Source: Bilifractor porci (GTDB taxonomy: Bacteria; Bacillota; Clostridia; Lachnospirales; Lachnospiraceae). From it: 64,000 nucleotides of DNA. Numbering within the stretch: the first letter of the stretch is position 1; the number at the start of each line of letters is the position of its first letter. Shown here one piece after another: positions 1 to 8,316 of this stretch. A program made the position numbers and the translations under genes. The DNA lies in the NCBI RefSeq assembly GCF_009696005.1, contig NZ_VUMV01000006.1, positions 62,001 through 126,000 on the forward strand. Reading direction: 5' to 3'. The notes under the pieces are model-generated. The model did no database searches. It saw nothing but the letters and a program-made list of their open reading frames with translations, and had not been told where the DNA came from.

Positions 1-745
1 TGATGTGGTCGGTAATCTGTTTCTGGAACGGAACAAAAATTTCCCTGGCGACGTCTTTGGAGAAGAACGGCGCCTTCTGGGAACCCCAGTCATCGTGATA
101 GGTAAAGGAGTCAATCCCGTCCCCGTAAGTCTCACAGGCGGCATCAATCAGCTGAATATGAAGATCCACCAGCTTCTGAAGAAGCTCTTTCAGGTCGTCG
201 GTGCTGTCCTCGTCAATTAAAGTGACAGCAGCCTGCTCAAACCCGAGGAAGGAAATAATACGTTCAAAGCCGGCGCCGTTTAAGAACCAGAAGGAGTTGC
301 ACTGTCCGTTGTGGAGAAATTCATAGTTATCTCTGCCGCTCTGGTCCCAGTCCCAGGAGTTAATATCCGGCCAAACAATCTTATCGTGCCATTCGCTGAT
401 GTCATTCAGCAGATGGGGAACTCCCGGCTTTTCCATAGAGCCTCCTACGACGGGCACATATTCCCACTCTACTCCAAACATATCTTTTCCGCCGTATTTG
501 TCCGGAGACATCATATTCTTTTCAAACACGAAGCCCCTGGCAATATTATCCGGAATAATCTGCGGTGTAAACACGCCGATCTCCACACCGTAGGGCATCC
601 ACATGCTGCCCTTCTGACGGTACATTCTGGCCGCTTCTTCCTTTGCTGAGATTGGGAAATTGTAGATCGGCGGTCCGGGTTTCGTCATATCAACAAAATT
701 AGGTCCCCTTTTCGTAAATTCCAGTTCTTTCTTATCAAATGCCAT
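1..745 (-). CDS. Uroporphyrinogen-decarboxylase-superfamily protein, 3' end outside window
   Basis: The gene is read on the minus strand from an ATG at 743-745 and stays open for 248 codons to the window edge, so the C-terminus is missing. A perfect AGGAGG (complement of 755-760) sits nine bases before the start. The visible protein resembles the URO-D superfamily in its corrinoid-methyltransferase branch (MtaA/CmuA-like): FWFLNGAGFER near residue 152 and YHDDWGSQ near 216 are the kind of (beta/alpha)8-barrel segments found there. Members of that branch move methyl groups between a corrinoid protein and a thiol, and the zinc ligands that would confirm this lie beyond the edge. A true haem-pathway HemE is less likely because the N-terminus is long and differs from HemE. 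It is transcribed divergently from deoC. Family call fairly safe, substrate unknown. Confidence 0.6.
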   Translation of the reverse strand, partial: MAFDKKELEFTKRGPNFVDMTKPGPPIYNFPISAKEEAARMYRQKGSMWMPYGVEIGVFTPQIIPDNIARGFVFEKNMMSPDKYGGKDMFGVEWEYVPVVGGSMEKPGVPHLLNDISEWHDKIVWPDINSWDWDQSGRDNYEFLHNGQCNSFWFLNGAGFERIISFLGFEQAAVTLIDEDSTDDLKELLQKLVDLHIQLIDAACETYGDGIDSFTYHDDWGSQKAPFFSKDVAREIFVPFQKQITDHI

Positions 746-830
746 GCAGAAACACCTCCTTTTTGTCTGCGAAGTATTTTACTTTCGTTCTTGCGGAGAT
801 TTCTTCCGCTGAAATTTCCGCTGCACTTTG

Positions 831-839
831 TGATATAGT
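831..839 (+). promoter_or_regulatory. Extended -10 promoter candidate for deoC
   Basis: TGATATAGT matches an extended -10 (TGn plus TATAGT at 834-839). No good -35 lies 17 bases upstream, so this is a weak call. Transcription would start near 846, giving deoC a leader of about 140 nt. Confidence 0.3.
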
Positions 840-859
840 AATTTTATGAAAAATCGAAA

Positions 860-884
860 GGACAGCATATGTGTGGACAGCATA
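860..884. promoter_or_regulatory. Tandem 10-bp direct repeat, possible operator
   Basis: The ten-base word GGACAGCATA occurs at 860-869 and again at 875-884, a period of 15 bases. It lies just downstream of the predicted deoC start of transcription, a plausible place for a repressor site. No regulator is encoded nearby. Confidence 0.25.
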
Positions 885-984
885 AAAAAACAGAAAAAAG
901 AAGAGGAAAAAATGTGCTTGGAGAAATCAGGCAGAATGCTCAGAACCCTGTAGCAGTCAGATTTTGTGAAGAGAGGATTTTTAA

Positions 985-1659
985 ATGAAGATTACCAGAA
1001 GAGATGTCGCGGGAATGATTGATCATACACTGTTAAAACAGGATGCCACAGAGCTGCAGATTAAGAAGCTGTGTCAAGAGGCAGAAGAATATCATTTTGC
1101 CTCGGTATGCGTAAATCCCTGTTACGTGGCACAATGCGCAAAGGCCTTAAAAGACAGCCCTGTTCATGTTTGTACTGTTATCGGATTCCCTCTGGGAGAA
1201 ACTTCTACCGCTTCAAAAGCGTTTGAGTCCCAGGTGGCTATTGCTGACGGAGCAGACGAAGTGGATATGGTTGTTAATGTGGGAAAAATTAAATCAGACA
1301 ACTGGGATTATGTGGAAAAGGATATCCAGGCAGTTGTTGATGCTGCGGCTCCTACGAAAACGCTGGTAAAGGTTATTATTGAGACATGTCTTCTGATGGA
1401 TGAAGAAAAAATTAAGGTTTGCCAGATTGCAAAAAAATGCGGGGCAGATTTTGTAAAGACATCCACTGGATTTTCTACCGGAGGCGCTGCACCGGAAGAT
1501 GTAGCTCTTATGAGAAAGACGGTCGGACCGGACATGGGAGTCAAAGCGTCCGGTGGTATTCATACAGCAGAAGAAGCGATTGCCTGCATCCATGCCGGCG
1601 CAAACCGACTGGGCGTCAGCGCGGGAATAGCGGTTGTGAATGGAATTAAGGAAGAATAG
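985..1659 (+). CDS. deoC: Deoxyribose-phosphate aldolase
   Basis: DeoC splits 2-deoxyribose-5-phosphate into glyceraldehyde-3-phosphate and acetaldehyde in cytosolic deoxynucleoside catabolism. The 224-residue product has the normal length of the Firmicutes enzyme. Schiff-base Lys158 lies in VKTSTGF, and the second active-site Lys187 in VKASGG. The N-terminal DHTLLK and the VDMVVN strand are also typical. A GAGAGG ribosome site precedes the ATG. The gene stands alone rather than beside deoD, pdp or a nucleoside transporter, so it is probably its own transcript, ending at the hairpin that follows. Identification is secure. Confidence 0.96.
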   Translation: MKITRRDVAGMIDHTLLKQDATELQIKKLCQEAEEYHFASVCVNPCYVAQCAKALKDSPVHVCTVIGFPLGETSTASKAFESQVAIADGADEVDMVVNVGKIKSDNWDYVEKDIQAVVDAAAPTKTLVKVIIETCLLMDEEKIKVCQIAKKCGADFVKTSTGFSTGGAAPEDVALMRKTVGPDMGVKASGGIHTAEEAIACIHAGANRLGVSAGIAVVNGIKEE

Positions 1660-1691
1660 GAAAAAAGATAACAGTAGGGCAATAGGAAATG

Positions 1692-1720
1692 GAAGCCCGG
1701 CCTTGTAAAAGCCGGGCTTC
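1692..1720. terminator. Hairpin between convergent deoC and HAD gene
   Basis: GAAGCCCGGC (1692-1701) and GCCGGGCTTC (1711-1720) form a perfect 10-bp stem with a nine-base loop. It sits between two convergent genes. There is no clear T-run on the plus side. On the minus side a T-rich stretch follows after some 20 bases. It is probably a shared terminator or transcript end. Confidence 0.6.
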
Positions 1721-1728
1721 TCCGATCG

Positions 1729-2355
1729 TTACAGAATCTGCAGAAGGTCTTTAGGAGAATGAATTACTGCTGTTGGATGGGAGGCGGTGCCGAATCCATA
1801 GGCGGCATAAATAAAATCAGTTTCTGCCTTTTCACATGCCTGCTCATCCATCTCCGTGTCTCCGATATAAACTGGATGCTGCAGATGATATTTCTGAGCA
1901 AAAAGAGCAATATTATCAGCTTTCAGCATGCCGGTATCGTCCGGACAGCAATACGCAGTGATGTATTGCCTTGTATTTGTGGCAGACAGGAAGGTATCAA
2001 TGTATCCTGCCTGACAGTTGCTGATAATAAAAAGAGGATAGCGGGCGGAAAGCTTTGCAAAAACTTCCGGAATACCCGGATACGGCTCAGGCGGTGTCCG
2101 GGTAAGCAATTTGTTTTCTCGTTCTGCAATTTCTTGTACGATAGTCCAATTTTCTTCAGGTGGTATATGAGGAAACAGGATCAGGCCTATTTCCCGTATC
2201 GGTTTGCCAAAAGTCCGCTTCAGATCATCCGTTGTCAGTTTATGGTTCAGAATTCCTTTTTCAATGACTACTTCGTTAAAGGCGTTCACAACCACCGGAG
2301 TAGAATCCCAGAGCGTTCCATCCACATCAAAAATAAGTCCGTCATATGTTTTCAT
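1729..2355 (-). CDS. HAD-superfamily hydrolase (phosphoglycolate-phosphatase-like)
   Basis: A cytosolic phosphatase of the haloacid dehalogenase superfamily. Motif I FDVDGTLWDS gives the nucleophile Asp and acid/base Asp right at the N-terminus, motif II is IISN, and motif IV is GDTEMD, which binds magnesium. An alpha-helical C1-type cap lies between motifs I and II, as in Gph/PgmB enzymes. I place the start at the ATG whose codon is 2353-2355, because it puts motif I at the usual distance. An upstream ATG at 2371-2373 would add six residues, but its AGGAG is only two bases away. The substrate cannot be told from sequence. It may be a house-cleaning sugar-phosphate or phosphoglycolate phosphatase. 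It converges on deoC. Confidence 0.82.
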   Translation of the reverse strand: MKTYDGLIFDVDGTLWDSTPVVVNAFNEVVIEKGILNHKLTTDDLKRTFGKPIREIGLILFPHIPPEENWTIVQEIAERENKLLTRTPPEPYPGIPEVFAKLSARYPLFIISNCQAGYIDTFLSATNTRQYITAYCCPDDTGMLKADNIALFAQKYHLQHPVYIGDTEMDEQACEKAETDFIYAAYGFGTASHPTAVIHSPKDLLQIL

Positions 2356-2452
2356 TTTGAAATAACCTGCCATTTCTCCTATCAGTCATAAAACATCATT
2401 CTTGTAATTTATCATGAATCAGAAAAGCTGTAAACGCTGGGAGAATGTCCTT

Positions 2453-2510
2453 CGGGTTGATTTAACCCGGAAAATATTTTATGTGGAATTATGATTGAAT
2501 AGTATATAAT
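2453..2510 (+). promoter_or_regulatory. Inverted repeat and -10 element upstream of aldo/keto reductase
   Basis: TATAAT at 2505-2510 is a perfect -10, but the matching -35 is poor. About 35 bases upstream CGGGTT (2453-2458) and AACCCG (2464-2469) form a palindrome with a five-base spacer, a possible activator or repressor site. Confidence 0.4.
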
Positions 2511-2575
2511 CATAGCAGGGAAAGAGCAGATACAGTTATCTTCGTAAAACGAAACAGACAGCGAGAGGTAGGATT

Positions 2576-3448
2576 ATGCAAGAATATATTTTACAGAGCG
2601 GTCTTAGGATTCCGGCAGTTGGGTTTGGTACTTACAATCCCAAGAAGCAGGATATGACAGAATTGATTACCAGAGCGCTGCGGTTGGGATATCAGTTTTT
2701 AGATACCGCATCTCTCTATGAAACGGAAAGAAATGTCGGAGAGGCGATCAAAAAAGCAGGGATTGCCCGTAGGGATATCATTATCGAGAGTAAACTCTGG
2801 TTTGATGAAATGGGTTATCAGGAGGCAAAAGCAGCTATCGACAGATCTTTGACCAGAATAGGAACAGACTATCTTGACATCATGCTGATTCATTGGCCGC
2901 GTGCAACCGGGAAGTTCGATGAGGATTGGAAAACATTGGATCTGGAAACCTGGAGGGCGATGGAAGAGGCAGTGCAGGCGGGAAAGGTCAGGGAAATTGG
3001 ATGCAGCAACTTCCTTCCTCATCATTTGGAAAATCTTATTCTTCAAGCGGATATCAAACCTGCGGTTGACCAGCTGGAGCTTCATATTGGTTATACGCAG
3101 GAAGCGGCCGTGGAGTACTGCAAACAGCATGGTATTCAGGTGATCTCCTGGGGGTCTCTGGGACGAGGCAGGATGGATAAGTATGTAGGTTCTGATTATG
3201 TAAAAGAACTGGCAGGAAAATACGGCAAATCCGAAAAACAAATATTTCTGCGGTTCCTGGTACAAAGGAACATTATGGCTATTGCAAAAGCAACTAGCGA
3301 AGAGCATATGCGATCCAATATGGATATTTTTGATTTTAATTTAACGGAAGACGAGATGTGGTTCTTGCAATGCATGCCGGAAACTACGTGGATGGGTGAG
3401 CATCCGGACTTCGCAATTCCGGCCAAGCGCAGTAATCCGGACCAGTAA
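2576..3448 (+). CDS. Aldo/keto reductase
   Basis: A cytosolic NADPH-dependent reductase of carbonyl compounds with the AKR (beta/alpha)8 barrel. The catalytic tetrad is visible: Asp43 and Tyr48 in FLDTASLYET, Lys73 in IESKLWF, and His106 in MLIHWP. GCSNF and the late KATSEEHM region bind the cofactor phosphate. Its 290 residues fit the AKR5-like bacterial group (2,5-diketo-gluconate and methylglyoxal reductases). A GAGAGG ribosome site precedes the ATG. The neighbours give no metabolic clue, so the substrate is unknown. The nitrilase gene follows after about 45 bases and may share the transcript. Confidence 0.9.
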   Translation: MQEYILQSGLRIPAVGFGTYNPKKQDMTELITRALRLGYQFLDTASLYETERNVGEAIKKAGIARRDIIIESKLWFDEMGYQEAKAAIDRSLTRIGTDYLDIMLIHWPRATGKFDEDWKTLDLETWRAMEEAVQAGKVREIGCSNFLPHHLENLILQADIKPAVDQLELHIGYTQEAAVEYCKQHGIQVISWGSLGRGRMDKYVGSDYVKELAGKYGKSEKQIFLRFLVQRNIMAIAKATSEEHMRSNMDIFDFNLTEDEMWFLQCMPETTWMGEHPDFAIPAKRSNPDQ

Positions 3449-3492
3449 GACGAATTCAAATACGGATAAGACTGCTAAAAGAGGTGAATACT

Positions 3493-4377
3493 TTGGAAAG
3501 TACCATTGTTCTGGCACAGCTGTCCCCGCTCCCGGACACGGAGGGAAATGTTAGGAAGGCGGAAGCGGCGGTCAGGGAGGCCTGCAGAGAGAAACATGTG
3601 GATATGATGGTGTTTCCGGAAAGCTATATGGTCCGGATTCCCGGACACCCTGATATTAAAAAGAAAAATGATTTCGCCCAGCGGCTGGACGGTCCGTTTG
3701 TGCAGACCATGAGGAAACTGGCAGAACACTATGGTATCTGGATGGTTTTCGGAATGCTGGAGAAGCCGGAGGGATCAAAGCTTCTGCAGGAAGAACAGGA
3801 GAGAACAAGCCGCGTGTTTAATACGACGGTTCTTCTGGACAGCAGGGGAGAAATAGTTTCGGTTTACCGGAAAACGCATCTTTATGATGCTTTTGGGATC
3901 CGGGAGTCGGATCGGTTTTTGGCAGGGGACAGCCTTTTTACGCCGGTAGATACTCCGTTCGGTAAAATTGCTGTTTTTGTATGTTATGAGCTTCGCTTTC
4001 CTGAAATTGCCAGGAGAATGGCACTGGAGGGAGCGCAGATTCTCCTTGTTCCTGCGGCATGGTACCAGGGACCCTCTAAAAAAGAACAGTTTCAGATGCT
4101 GGCAAGAACCAGAGCCCTTGAAAATACGGTGTTTTTACTCGCGTGCAACCAATGTGGAGGAAGCACAGCGGGAGGGAGTATTGCAGCGGATCCCCTGGGC
4201 CATATGATTGCAGAGGCAGGAGAAGGAGAACAGCTGCTGACAGTCTCGGTGGATACGGGGCAGATTGCGGAGGTCAGGAGGGCGCTTCCTTGTCTGGAAC
4301 AGCGTCATCCGGAGCTCTATGGATCTGTTTTCGGAGACGGGGCGGAAAAAATATCCGGAGAAACCGGGGGAAATTGA
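3493..4377 (+). CDS. Nitrilase-superfamily carbon-nitrogen hydrolase (omega-amidase-like)
   Basis: The Glu-Lys-Cys triad of nitrilases is present: Glu43 in FPESYM, Lys127 in YRKTHLYD and Cys164 in VCYELRFPE. The last motif is close to the one in omega-amidase/Nit2, which hydrolyses 2-oxoglutaramate and repairs deaminated glutathione, so an amidase is more likely than a true nitrilase. I choose a TTG start at 3493, because the upstream GTG at 3484 lies inside the AGAGGTG that forms a good ribosome site six bases before the TTG. The stop is only two bases before the mutY start, so the two are translationally coupled. Substrate uncertain. Confidence 0.85.
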   Translation: MESTIVLAQLSPLPDTEGNVRKAEAAVREACREKHVDMMVFPESYMVRIPGHPDIKKKNDFAQRLDGPFVQTMRKLAEHYGIWMVFGMLEKPEGSKLLQEEQERTSRVFNTTVLLDSRGEIVSVYRKTHLYDAFGIRESDRFLAGDSLFTPVDTPFGKIAVFVCYELRFPEIARRMALEGAQILLVPAAWYQGPSKKEQFQMLARTRALENTVFLLACNQCGGSTAGGSIAADPLGHMIAEAGEGEQLLTVSVDTGQIAEVRRALPCLEQRHPELYGSVFGDGAEKISGETGGN

Positions 4378-4379
4378 AT

Positions 4380-5648
4380 GTGACAGACGCATTACAAGAC
4401 ACATTACAATATGAAGAAAATACGGTGAAAAGCTGCCTCAGCATGATTCCGCTAATCTGTCGTTGGTACAGAGAACATCGGAGAGACCTTCCCTGGCGGC
4501 AGGGGAAAAACGCATATCATACCTGGGTTTCGGAAATTATGCTTCAGCAGACCAGGGTGGAGGCAGTCATACCATATTATGAACGATTCCTTTCAGAGCT
4601 GCCGACCGTGCAGGCGCTTGCGGCATGTCCGGAGGACAGGCTTCTGAAGCTCTGGGAAGGACTCGGCTATTACAACCGTGTCCGGAATATGCAGAAAGCA
4701 GCCAGAATTGTCACAGACGGCGCAGGGACAGAGCTGGAGAAATACTTTTCCGGAGCACCGGAAATTCCAGGCAGGCAGGAGGAAACGGAAATAGTGAAAG
4801 CCTTGCTGGCACTTCCCGGAATCGGGAACTATACGGCCGGAGCGATTGCTTCTATTGCCTTTGATCTTCCTGTTCCAGCTGTGGATGGCAATGTGCTCAG
4901 AGTACTTTCCAGGGTATGGGGAGACAACAGGGACATTATGAAGCAGTCCGTAAGGCGAAGCTATGAGCAAGCTCTGGAGAAGGCTATGCGAACTGTTTTT
5001 TCTGATAAAAATACAGATGTAATCCAGACGGAGGACTCCGAGAATAATAAATCGGCACAAATGGTGGAGTATCTTCTGCCGGGAGATCTGAATCAAGGTT
5101 TCATGGATCTGGGTGCGCTCGTTTGTATTCCGAATGGATCGCCTCTGTGCGGGCAGTGCCCCTTGGGAGAAAGAAGGCTCTGCCGGGCTCATATTTCCGG
5201 TAGAGAGCAGGAATTCCCTGTTAAAGAGCAGAAAAAAGCAAGAAAAATAGAACATCGGACGATTCTTCTTATCCATGACGGGAAAAAAGTAGTCCTGAGG
5301 AGACGGCCGGAAAAAGGACTTCTTGCCTCTATGTATGAGTTCCCGAATTATTACGGAATCCTGAACCGGAAACAGGTTCTGCAGGAAGTAAAAGATATGG
5401 GGATGAATCCTGTGCGGGTCAGAAAGCTGGAGCCTTCCAAACATATTTTTTCTCATATCGAATGGCATATGACGGGCTACGAAGTGCTGATGGAGGAGAA
5501 TGAAGGCAGAACAACCGGATGCTTATACCAGAAGCCTGCAACCAGTCCGTGGATACTGGCAGAAGCAGCGGAAGTCAGAACCAAATATGCAATTCCCTCT
5601 GCCTATGAAGCATACGCCTCCCTGCTAGGGCGGATGATTGACGGCTAA
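4380..5648 (+). CDS. mutY: A/G-specific adenine glycosylase
   Basis: MutY removes adenine mispaired with 8-oxoguanine, preventing G to T transversions. The helix-hairpin-helix LPGIGNYTAG (145-154) is followed by catalytic Asp169 in VDGNV, and Glu61 sits in QQTRVEA. Four cysteines at about 249, 257, 260 and 268 can hold the 4Fe-4S cluster. Their spacing is wider than the C-X6-C-X2-C-X5-C of E. coli. A hydrophilic insertion of about 30 residues precedes them. The C-terminal third is a MutT-like lesion-recognition domain with FSHIEW. At 422 residues it is longer than the usual 350 or so. I use the GTG at 4380, eight to nine bases behind GGGGG. The open frame further upstream overlaps the nitrilase and is not coding. 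Confidence 0.93.
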   Translation: MTDALQDTLQYEENTVKSCLSMIPLICRWYREHRRDLPWRQGKNAYHTWVSEIMLQQTRVEAVIPYYERFLSELPTVQALAACPEDRLLKLWEGLGYYNRVRNMQKAARIVTDGAGTELEKYFSGAPEIPGRQEETEIVKALLALPGIGNYTAGAIASIAFDLPVPAVDGNVLRVLSRVWGDNRDIMKQSVRRSYEQALEKAMRTVFSDKNTDVIQTEDSENNKSAQMVEYLLPGDLNQGFMDLGALVCIPNGSPLCGQCPLGERRLCRAHISGREQEFPVKEQKKARKIEHRTILLIHDGKKVVLRRRPEKGLLASMYEFPNYYGILNRKQVLQEVKDMGMNPVRVRKLEPSKHIFSHIEWHMTGYEVLMEENEGRTTGCLYQKPATSPWILAEAAEVRTKYAIPSAYEAYASLLGRMIDG

Positions 5649-5666
5649 TATGGCATTGGTTAAAAT
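5638..5666 (+). promoter_or_regulatory. Promoter of the PIN toxin module
   Basis: TTGACG (5638-5643), a 17-base spacer and TAAAAT (5661-5666) match the vegetative consensus at five of six positions each. The -35 overlaps the end of mutY, so the toxin module is transcribed on its own. Confidence 0.65.
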
Positions 5667-5699
5667 AGAATTGTCAGAAAAAGAAGGGAGGGTTACTTT

Positions 5700-5981
5700 A
5701 TGGCAGGTGCTGTTTTTGAAAAAACACCCGCGGATGCTGCAGAGATGCTTTCTGAAATGTCCGAAGATAATTATAAGGCCTTAATGACAATTATTATACA
5801 TGTATACAATGATGATGTCGTAGCGCAAAAAAGAAGAAAAGAAATCATCAGCAGAAAAAGAAGAGCCTTTCTGCGAATGGAAGAATTAAGAAAAAACGCT
5901 TCTCAATATTACGGGCGGGATTTTGACGCAGATCAGGAGAGAGCAAAGGGTCTAGAGGAGAAATATGGACGCATTGATTGA
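5700..5981 (+). CDS. Putative antitoxin of a PIN-domain toxin pair
   Basis: A 93-residue, highly charged protein directly upstream of a PIN toxin and overlapping it by 17 bases, the arrangement expected of an antitoxin made first. I recognise no classical AbrB, Phd or MetJ/Arc DNA-binding domain. The sequence is predicted to be mostly helical, with a hydrophobic helix around residues 20-40 (YKALMTIIIHVY), then a Lys/Arg-rich helix (KRRKEIISRKRRAF, 44-57), and an acidic C-terminal tail that could wrap around the toxin. GGGAGGG provides a strong ribosome site. It has its own promoter upstream. The antitoxin role is inferred from position only. Confidence 0.6.
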   Translation: MAGAVFEKTPADAAEMLSEMSEDNYKALMTIIIHVYNDDVVAQKRRKEIISRKRRAFLRMEELRKNASQYYGRDFDADQERAKGLEEKYGRID

Positions 5982-6396
5982 TACGAACGTATTGATTACT
6001 TATGTCACAGGACGCGAGGATCCATATAAATTATCATCAGTCAAGATTATGGAGGCATGTTCTGTTGGGGCAATAAACGGTTATATTGCTTTTCATTCGC
6101 TTTCAACTCTTTGGTATGTATTACGAAAATATCCGGAAAAAGCGCGGCGGGACTGGCTTATGCAGATAGTAGATCTTCTGAGTGTTGCTGGTGCGGATAA
6201 TACTAAGATCAGGGAAGCCATAGAGATGGATGACTTCAGAGACTTTGAAGATTGCCTGCAGTATGAATGTGCAAAGACTGCTGGTGTTTCATATATTATT
6301 ACAGGAAATTCTAAAGACTATGCAGCGGTTGATGATTTATTTATTATTGATCCCGATAAAGCTTTGAAAATTCTGGAAAAGGAAATCAAGAGTTAG
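5965..6396 (+). CDS. PIN-domain ribonuclease, VapC-like toxin
   Basis: A 143-residue PIN domain, a Mg-dependent endoribonuclease fold. The acidic site is present: Asp6 in LIDTNVLI, the DFEDCLQ segment with Asp96, and Asp118 in NSKDY. Length and the early DTNV motif fit VapC-type toxins that cut tRNA or rRNA to arrest growth. The ATG has its own GAGGAG, so toxin can also be translated independently. It overlaps the upstream partner and is followed at once by a strong terminator, making a two-gene cassette between mutY and an unrelated glycosyltransferase. Target RNA unknown. Confidence 0.82.
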   Translation: MDALIDTNVLITYVTGREDPYKLSSVKIMEACSVGAINGYIAFHSLSTLWYVLRKYPEKARRDWLMQIVDLLSVAGADNTKIREAIEMDDFRDFEDCLQYECAKTAGVSYIITGNSKDYAAVDDLFIIDPDKALKILEKEIKS

Positions 6397-6413
6397 AACG
6401 AATATTTCTACAC

Positions 6414-6452
6414 AGAGTCAGTGGAGAATAAAATCTCTGTTGACTCTTTTTT
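6414..6452 (+). terminator. Rho-independent terminator after toxin module
   Basis: AGAGTCA (6414-6420) pairs with TGACTCT (6441-6447). The stem is extended by GTGGAGA against TCTCTGT with G-U pairs, has a six-base loop, and is followed by six T residues (6447-6452). Confidence 0.85.
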
Positions 6453-6510
6453 ATCCTGATGGAAGATAGCGGAGAATTTTCCATATCCGTATCCGATCTT
6501 TTCCCTTTTA

Positions 6511-6539
6511 TTGCATTTCCCGAACATTTGTGGCATGAT
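6511..6539 (+). promoter_or_regulatory. Promoter candidate for the lone GT2 gene
   Basis: TTGCAT (6511-6516), 17-base spacer, CATGAT (6534-6539). Each hexamer matches four or more consensus positions, and the preceding terminator makes a new start necessary here. Confidence 0.4.
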
Positions 6540-6631
6540 TATTCAGTTAAAGTAGATGCTTCCGGCTTTTCCGGAACAGCCCATGATAAGTCCGTCAGGG
6601 TGTCTGGTCATCCTGGTGGCGGGGAGGATTT

Positions 6632-7654
6632 GTGAAGTTACTGACAATAGCAGTACCCTGCTATAATTCCGAGGCGTATATGGAACACTGCCTGGAGACG
6701 CTTCTTCCGGGCGGAGAGGATGTGGAAATCCTGATTATAGACGACGGGTCTGCAAAAGACCGTACACCGGAAATCGCGGATGAATATGCCGCCAGACATC
6801 CGGGTATCGTGCGGGTCATTCATCAGGAAAATAAGGGACACGGAGGTGCGGTTAACACCGGGATTGACAATGCCAGAGGCCTGTTCTTCAAGGTTTGTGA
6901 CAGTGATGACTGGTTTGACGCAGATGCTTATCAGAAGGTGCTGGAGACTCTTCGCAGAATTGTGCACGGATCTGTAATGATTGACGTGCTTTTCAGCAAC
7001 TACACGTACAATAAGGAAAACCGGAAGGTCAAAAACTGGACCATGCATTACGAGAAATTTTTTCCGCAGGACAGGCCTTTCGGATGGAACGAGGTACGGC
7101 ATATCGACTTCACTCACTATGTGCTGATGCATTCCATCATTTATCGCACACAGCTTCTTAGGGATGTGGGGCTGCGCCTTCCGGAGCATACCTTCTATGT
7201 GGATAATATTTATGCCTATGAACCGTTTTCCATGGTTCACACCATGTATTATCTGAACGTCAATCTGTATCAGTATTATATCGGAAGGCCGGATCAGTCG
7301 GTCAACATGGATGTCATGATGGGAAGGCTGGATCAGCAGCTGCGGGTCAACTATCTGATGATTGACTACCTTCCCCAGATCCGGAATATCCGCGGGAAGC
7401 AGAAAGACTATATGCTGCATTATCTGACAATCATTACGGCAATTACCAGTGTCCTGATGATTAAAACAGGAGATCCGGAACTGCTCAGAAAGAAAAAGGA
7501 GCTCTGGCAGCACTTAAAACAGGTGGATCCGCATTCTTATTACTGGGTTCGCCGCGGTATTCTCGGCCAGGGGATCAATCTTCCGGGCAAGGGCGGCAGG
7601 AAGGTTATTATTTTCTGCTATCGGATGGCGCAGAAGCTGTTCGGATTTGAATAG
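6632..7654 (+). CDS. Family 2 glycosyltransferase
   Basis: A cytosolic inverting GT-A enzyme. The N-terminus VPCYNSE and IIDDGS bind the nucleotide sugar, and CDSDDWFD supplies the DxD metal site. The C-terminal 150 residues are charged and rich in Tyr and Met without membrane helices, as in many capsule or teichoic-acid GT2 proteins. The start is a GTG seven to eleven bases behind GGGGAGG. It stands apart from the main glycan region, between the toxin module and ispF, and the ispF gene follows after about 30 bases, so the two may be cotranscribed. Acceptor and donor are unknown. Confidence 0.85.
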   Translation: MKLLTIAVPCYNSEAYMEHCLETLLPGGEDVEILIIDDGSAKDRTPEIADEYAARHPGIVRVIHQENKGHGGAVNTGIDNARGLFFKVCDSDDWFDADAYQKVLETLRRIVHGSVMIDVLFSNYTYNKENRKVKNWTMHYEKFFPQDRPFGWNEVRHIDFTHYVLMHSIIYRTQLLRDVGLRLPEHTFYVDNIYAYEPFSMVHTMYYLNVNLYQYYIGRPDQSVNMDVMMGRLDQQLRVNYLMIDYLPQIRNIRGKQKDYMLHYLTIITAITSVLMIKTGDPELLRKKKELWQHLKQVDPHSYYWVRRGILGQGINLPGKGGRKVIIFCYRMAQKLFGFE

Positions 7655-7686
7655 GATTGGGTAAAAGAGGAGCTTGAGACAGAAAC

Positions 7687-8253
7687 ATGAGAGTTGGAAC
7701 AGGTTATGACGTGCATCGCCTTGTGGAGGGAAGAAAACTGATCCTCTGCGGGGTGGCGATTCCGTTTGAAAAGGGCCTTTTAGGACACTCGGACGCGGAT
7801 GTGGCTCTGCATGCGATTATGGATGCCTTGCTTGGCGCAGCGGCGCTGAAAGATATCGGCTTTCATTTTCCAGACACGGATCCGGCATATGAGGGTGTGT
7901 CAAGCGTGGAGCTTCTGCGGAAGGTCGGCGCCATGCTGGAGGAGAAGGCCTATCTGATTGAGAATATAGACTGCACGATCATCGCTCAGAAACCGAAGCT
8001 CAGGCCTTATCTGGATCAGATGACGGAAAATGTCGCGAAAGCGCTCCGGCTGGATCCGGATCAGGTCAATGTTAAGGCGACCACGGAGGAACACCTGGGG
8101 TTTACGGGGCGTATGGAGGGTATATCCGCGCAGGCGGTCTGCACCATTAAATCGGCGCTGGAGGATCTTCCGGAGGCGCGGATGGAAGAAGGCGGGCGGA
8201 TATCTTCCGGCGGCTGTTCCGGGTGCGGCGGCTGTCCGATGCGCGGAGAGTAA
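7687..8253 (+). CDS. ispF: 2-C-methyl-D-erythritol 2,4-cyclodiphosphate synthase with Cys-rich tail
   Basis: IspF cyclises CDP-methylerythritol phosphate in the MEP isoprenoid pathway, which feeds undecaprenyl phosphate. GTGYDVHRL supplies the Zn-binding Asp and His, LGHSDADV the third ligand and substrate site, and the [12 protein letters not shown] loop the CDP site. The canonical domain ends near residue 155. The gene then continues for some 33 residues, including GGCSGCGGC with three closely spaced cysteines, which normal IspF (about 157 residues) lacks. The tail could bind metal or a cluster, or be a neutral extension. cysS follows 63 bases later. Confidence 0.93.
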   Translation: MRVGTGYDVHRLVEGRKLILCGVAIPFEKGLLGHSDADVALHAIMDALLGAAALKDIGFHFPDTDPAYEGVSSVELLRKVGAMLEEKAYLIENIDCTIIAQKPKLRPYLDQMTENVAKALRLDPDQVNVKATTEEHLGFTGRMEGISAQAVCTIKSALEDLPEARMEEGGRISSGGCSGCGGCPMRGE

Positions 8254-8316
8254 GTGTACAGGTGGAAGAAATAGATAAAATATGAGCATAACGACAGGCA
8301 GGAGGCGGAAAACAAG

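Noticed and set aside
846-953. 35-codon open frame in the deoC leader
   Set aside because: No ribosome site, lysine-rich with no likeness to known leader peptides. Its ATG coincides with the predicted transcription start.
4143-4379. Upstream extension of mutY overlapping the nitrilase gene
   Set aside because: The translated extension is Arg/Gly/Ser-rich shadow sequence of the nitrilase frame. MutY homology starts only after 4380.
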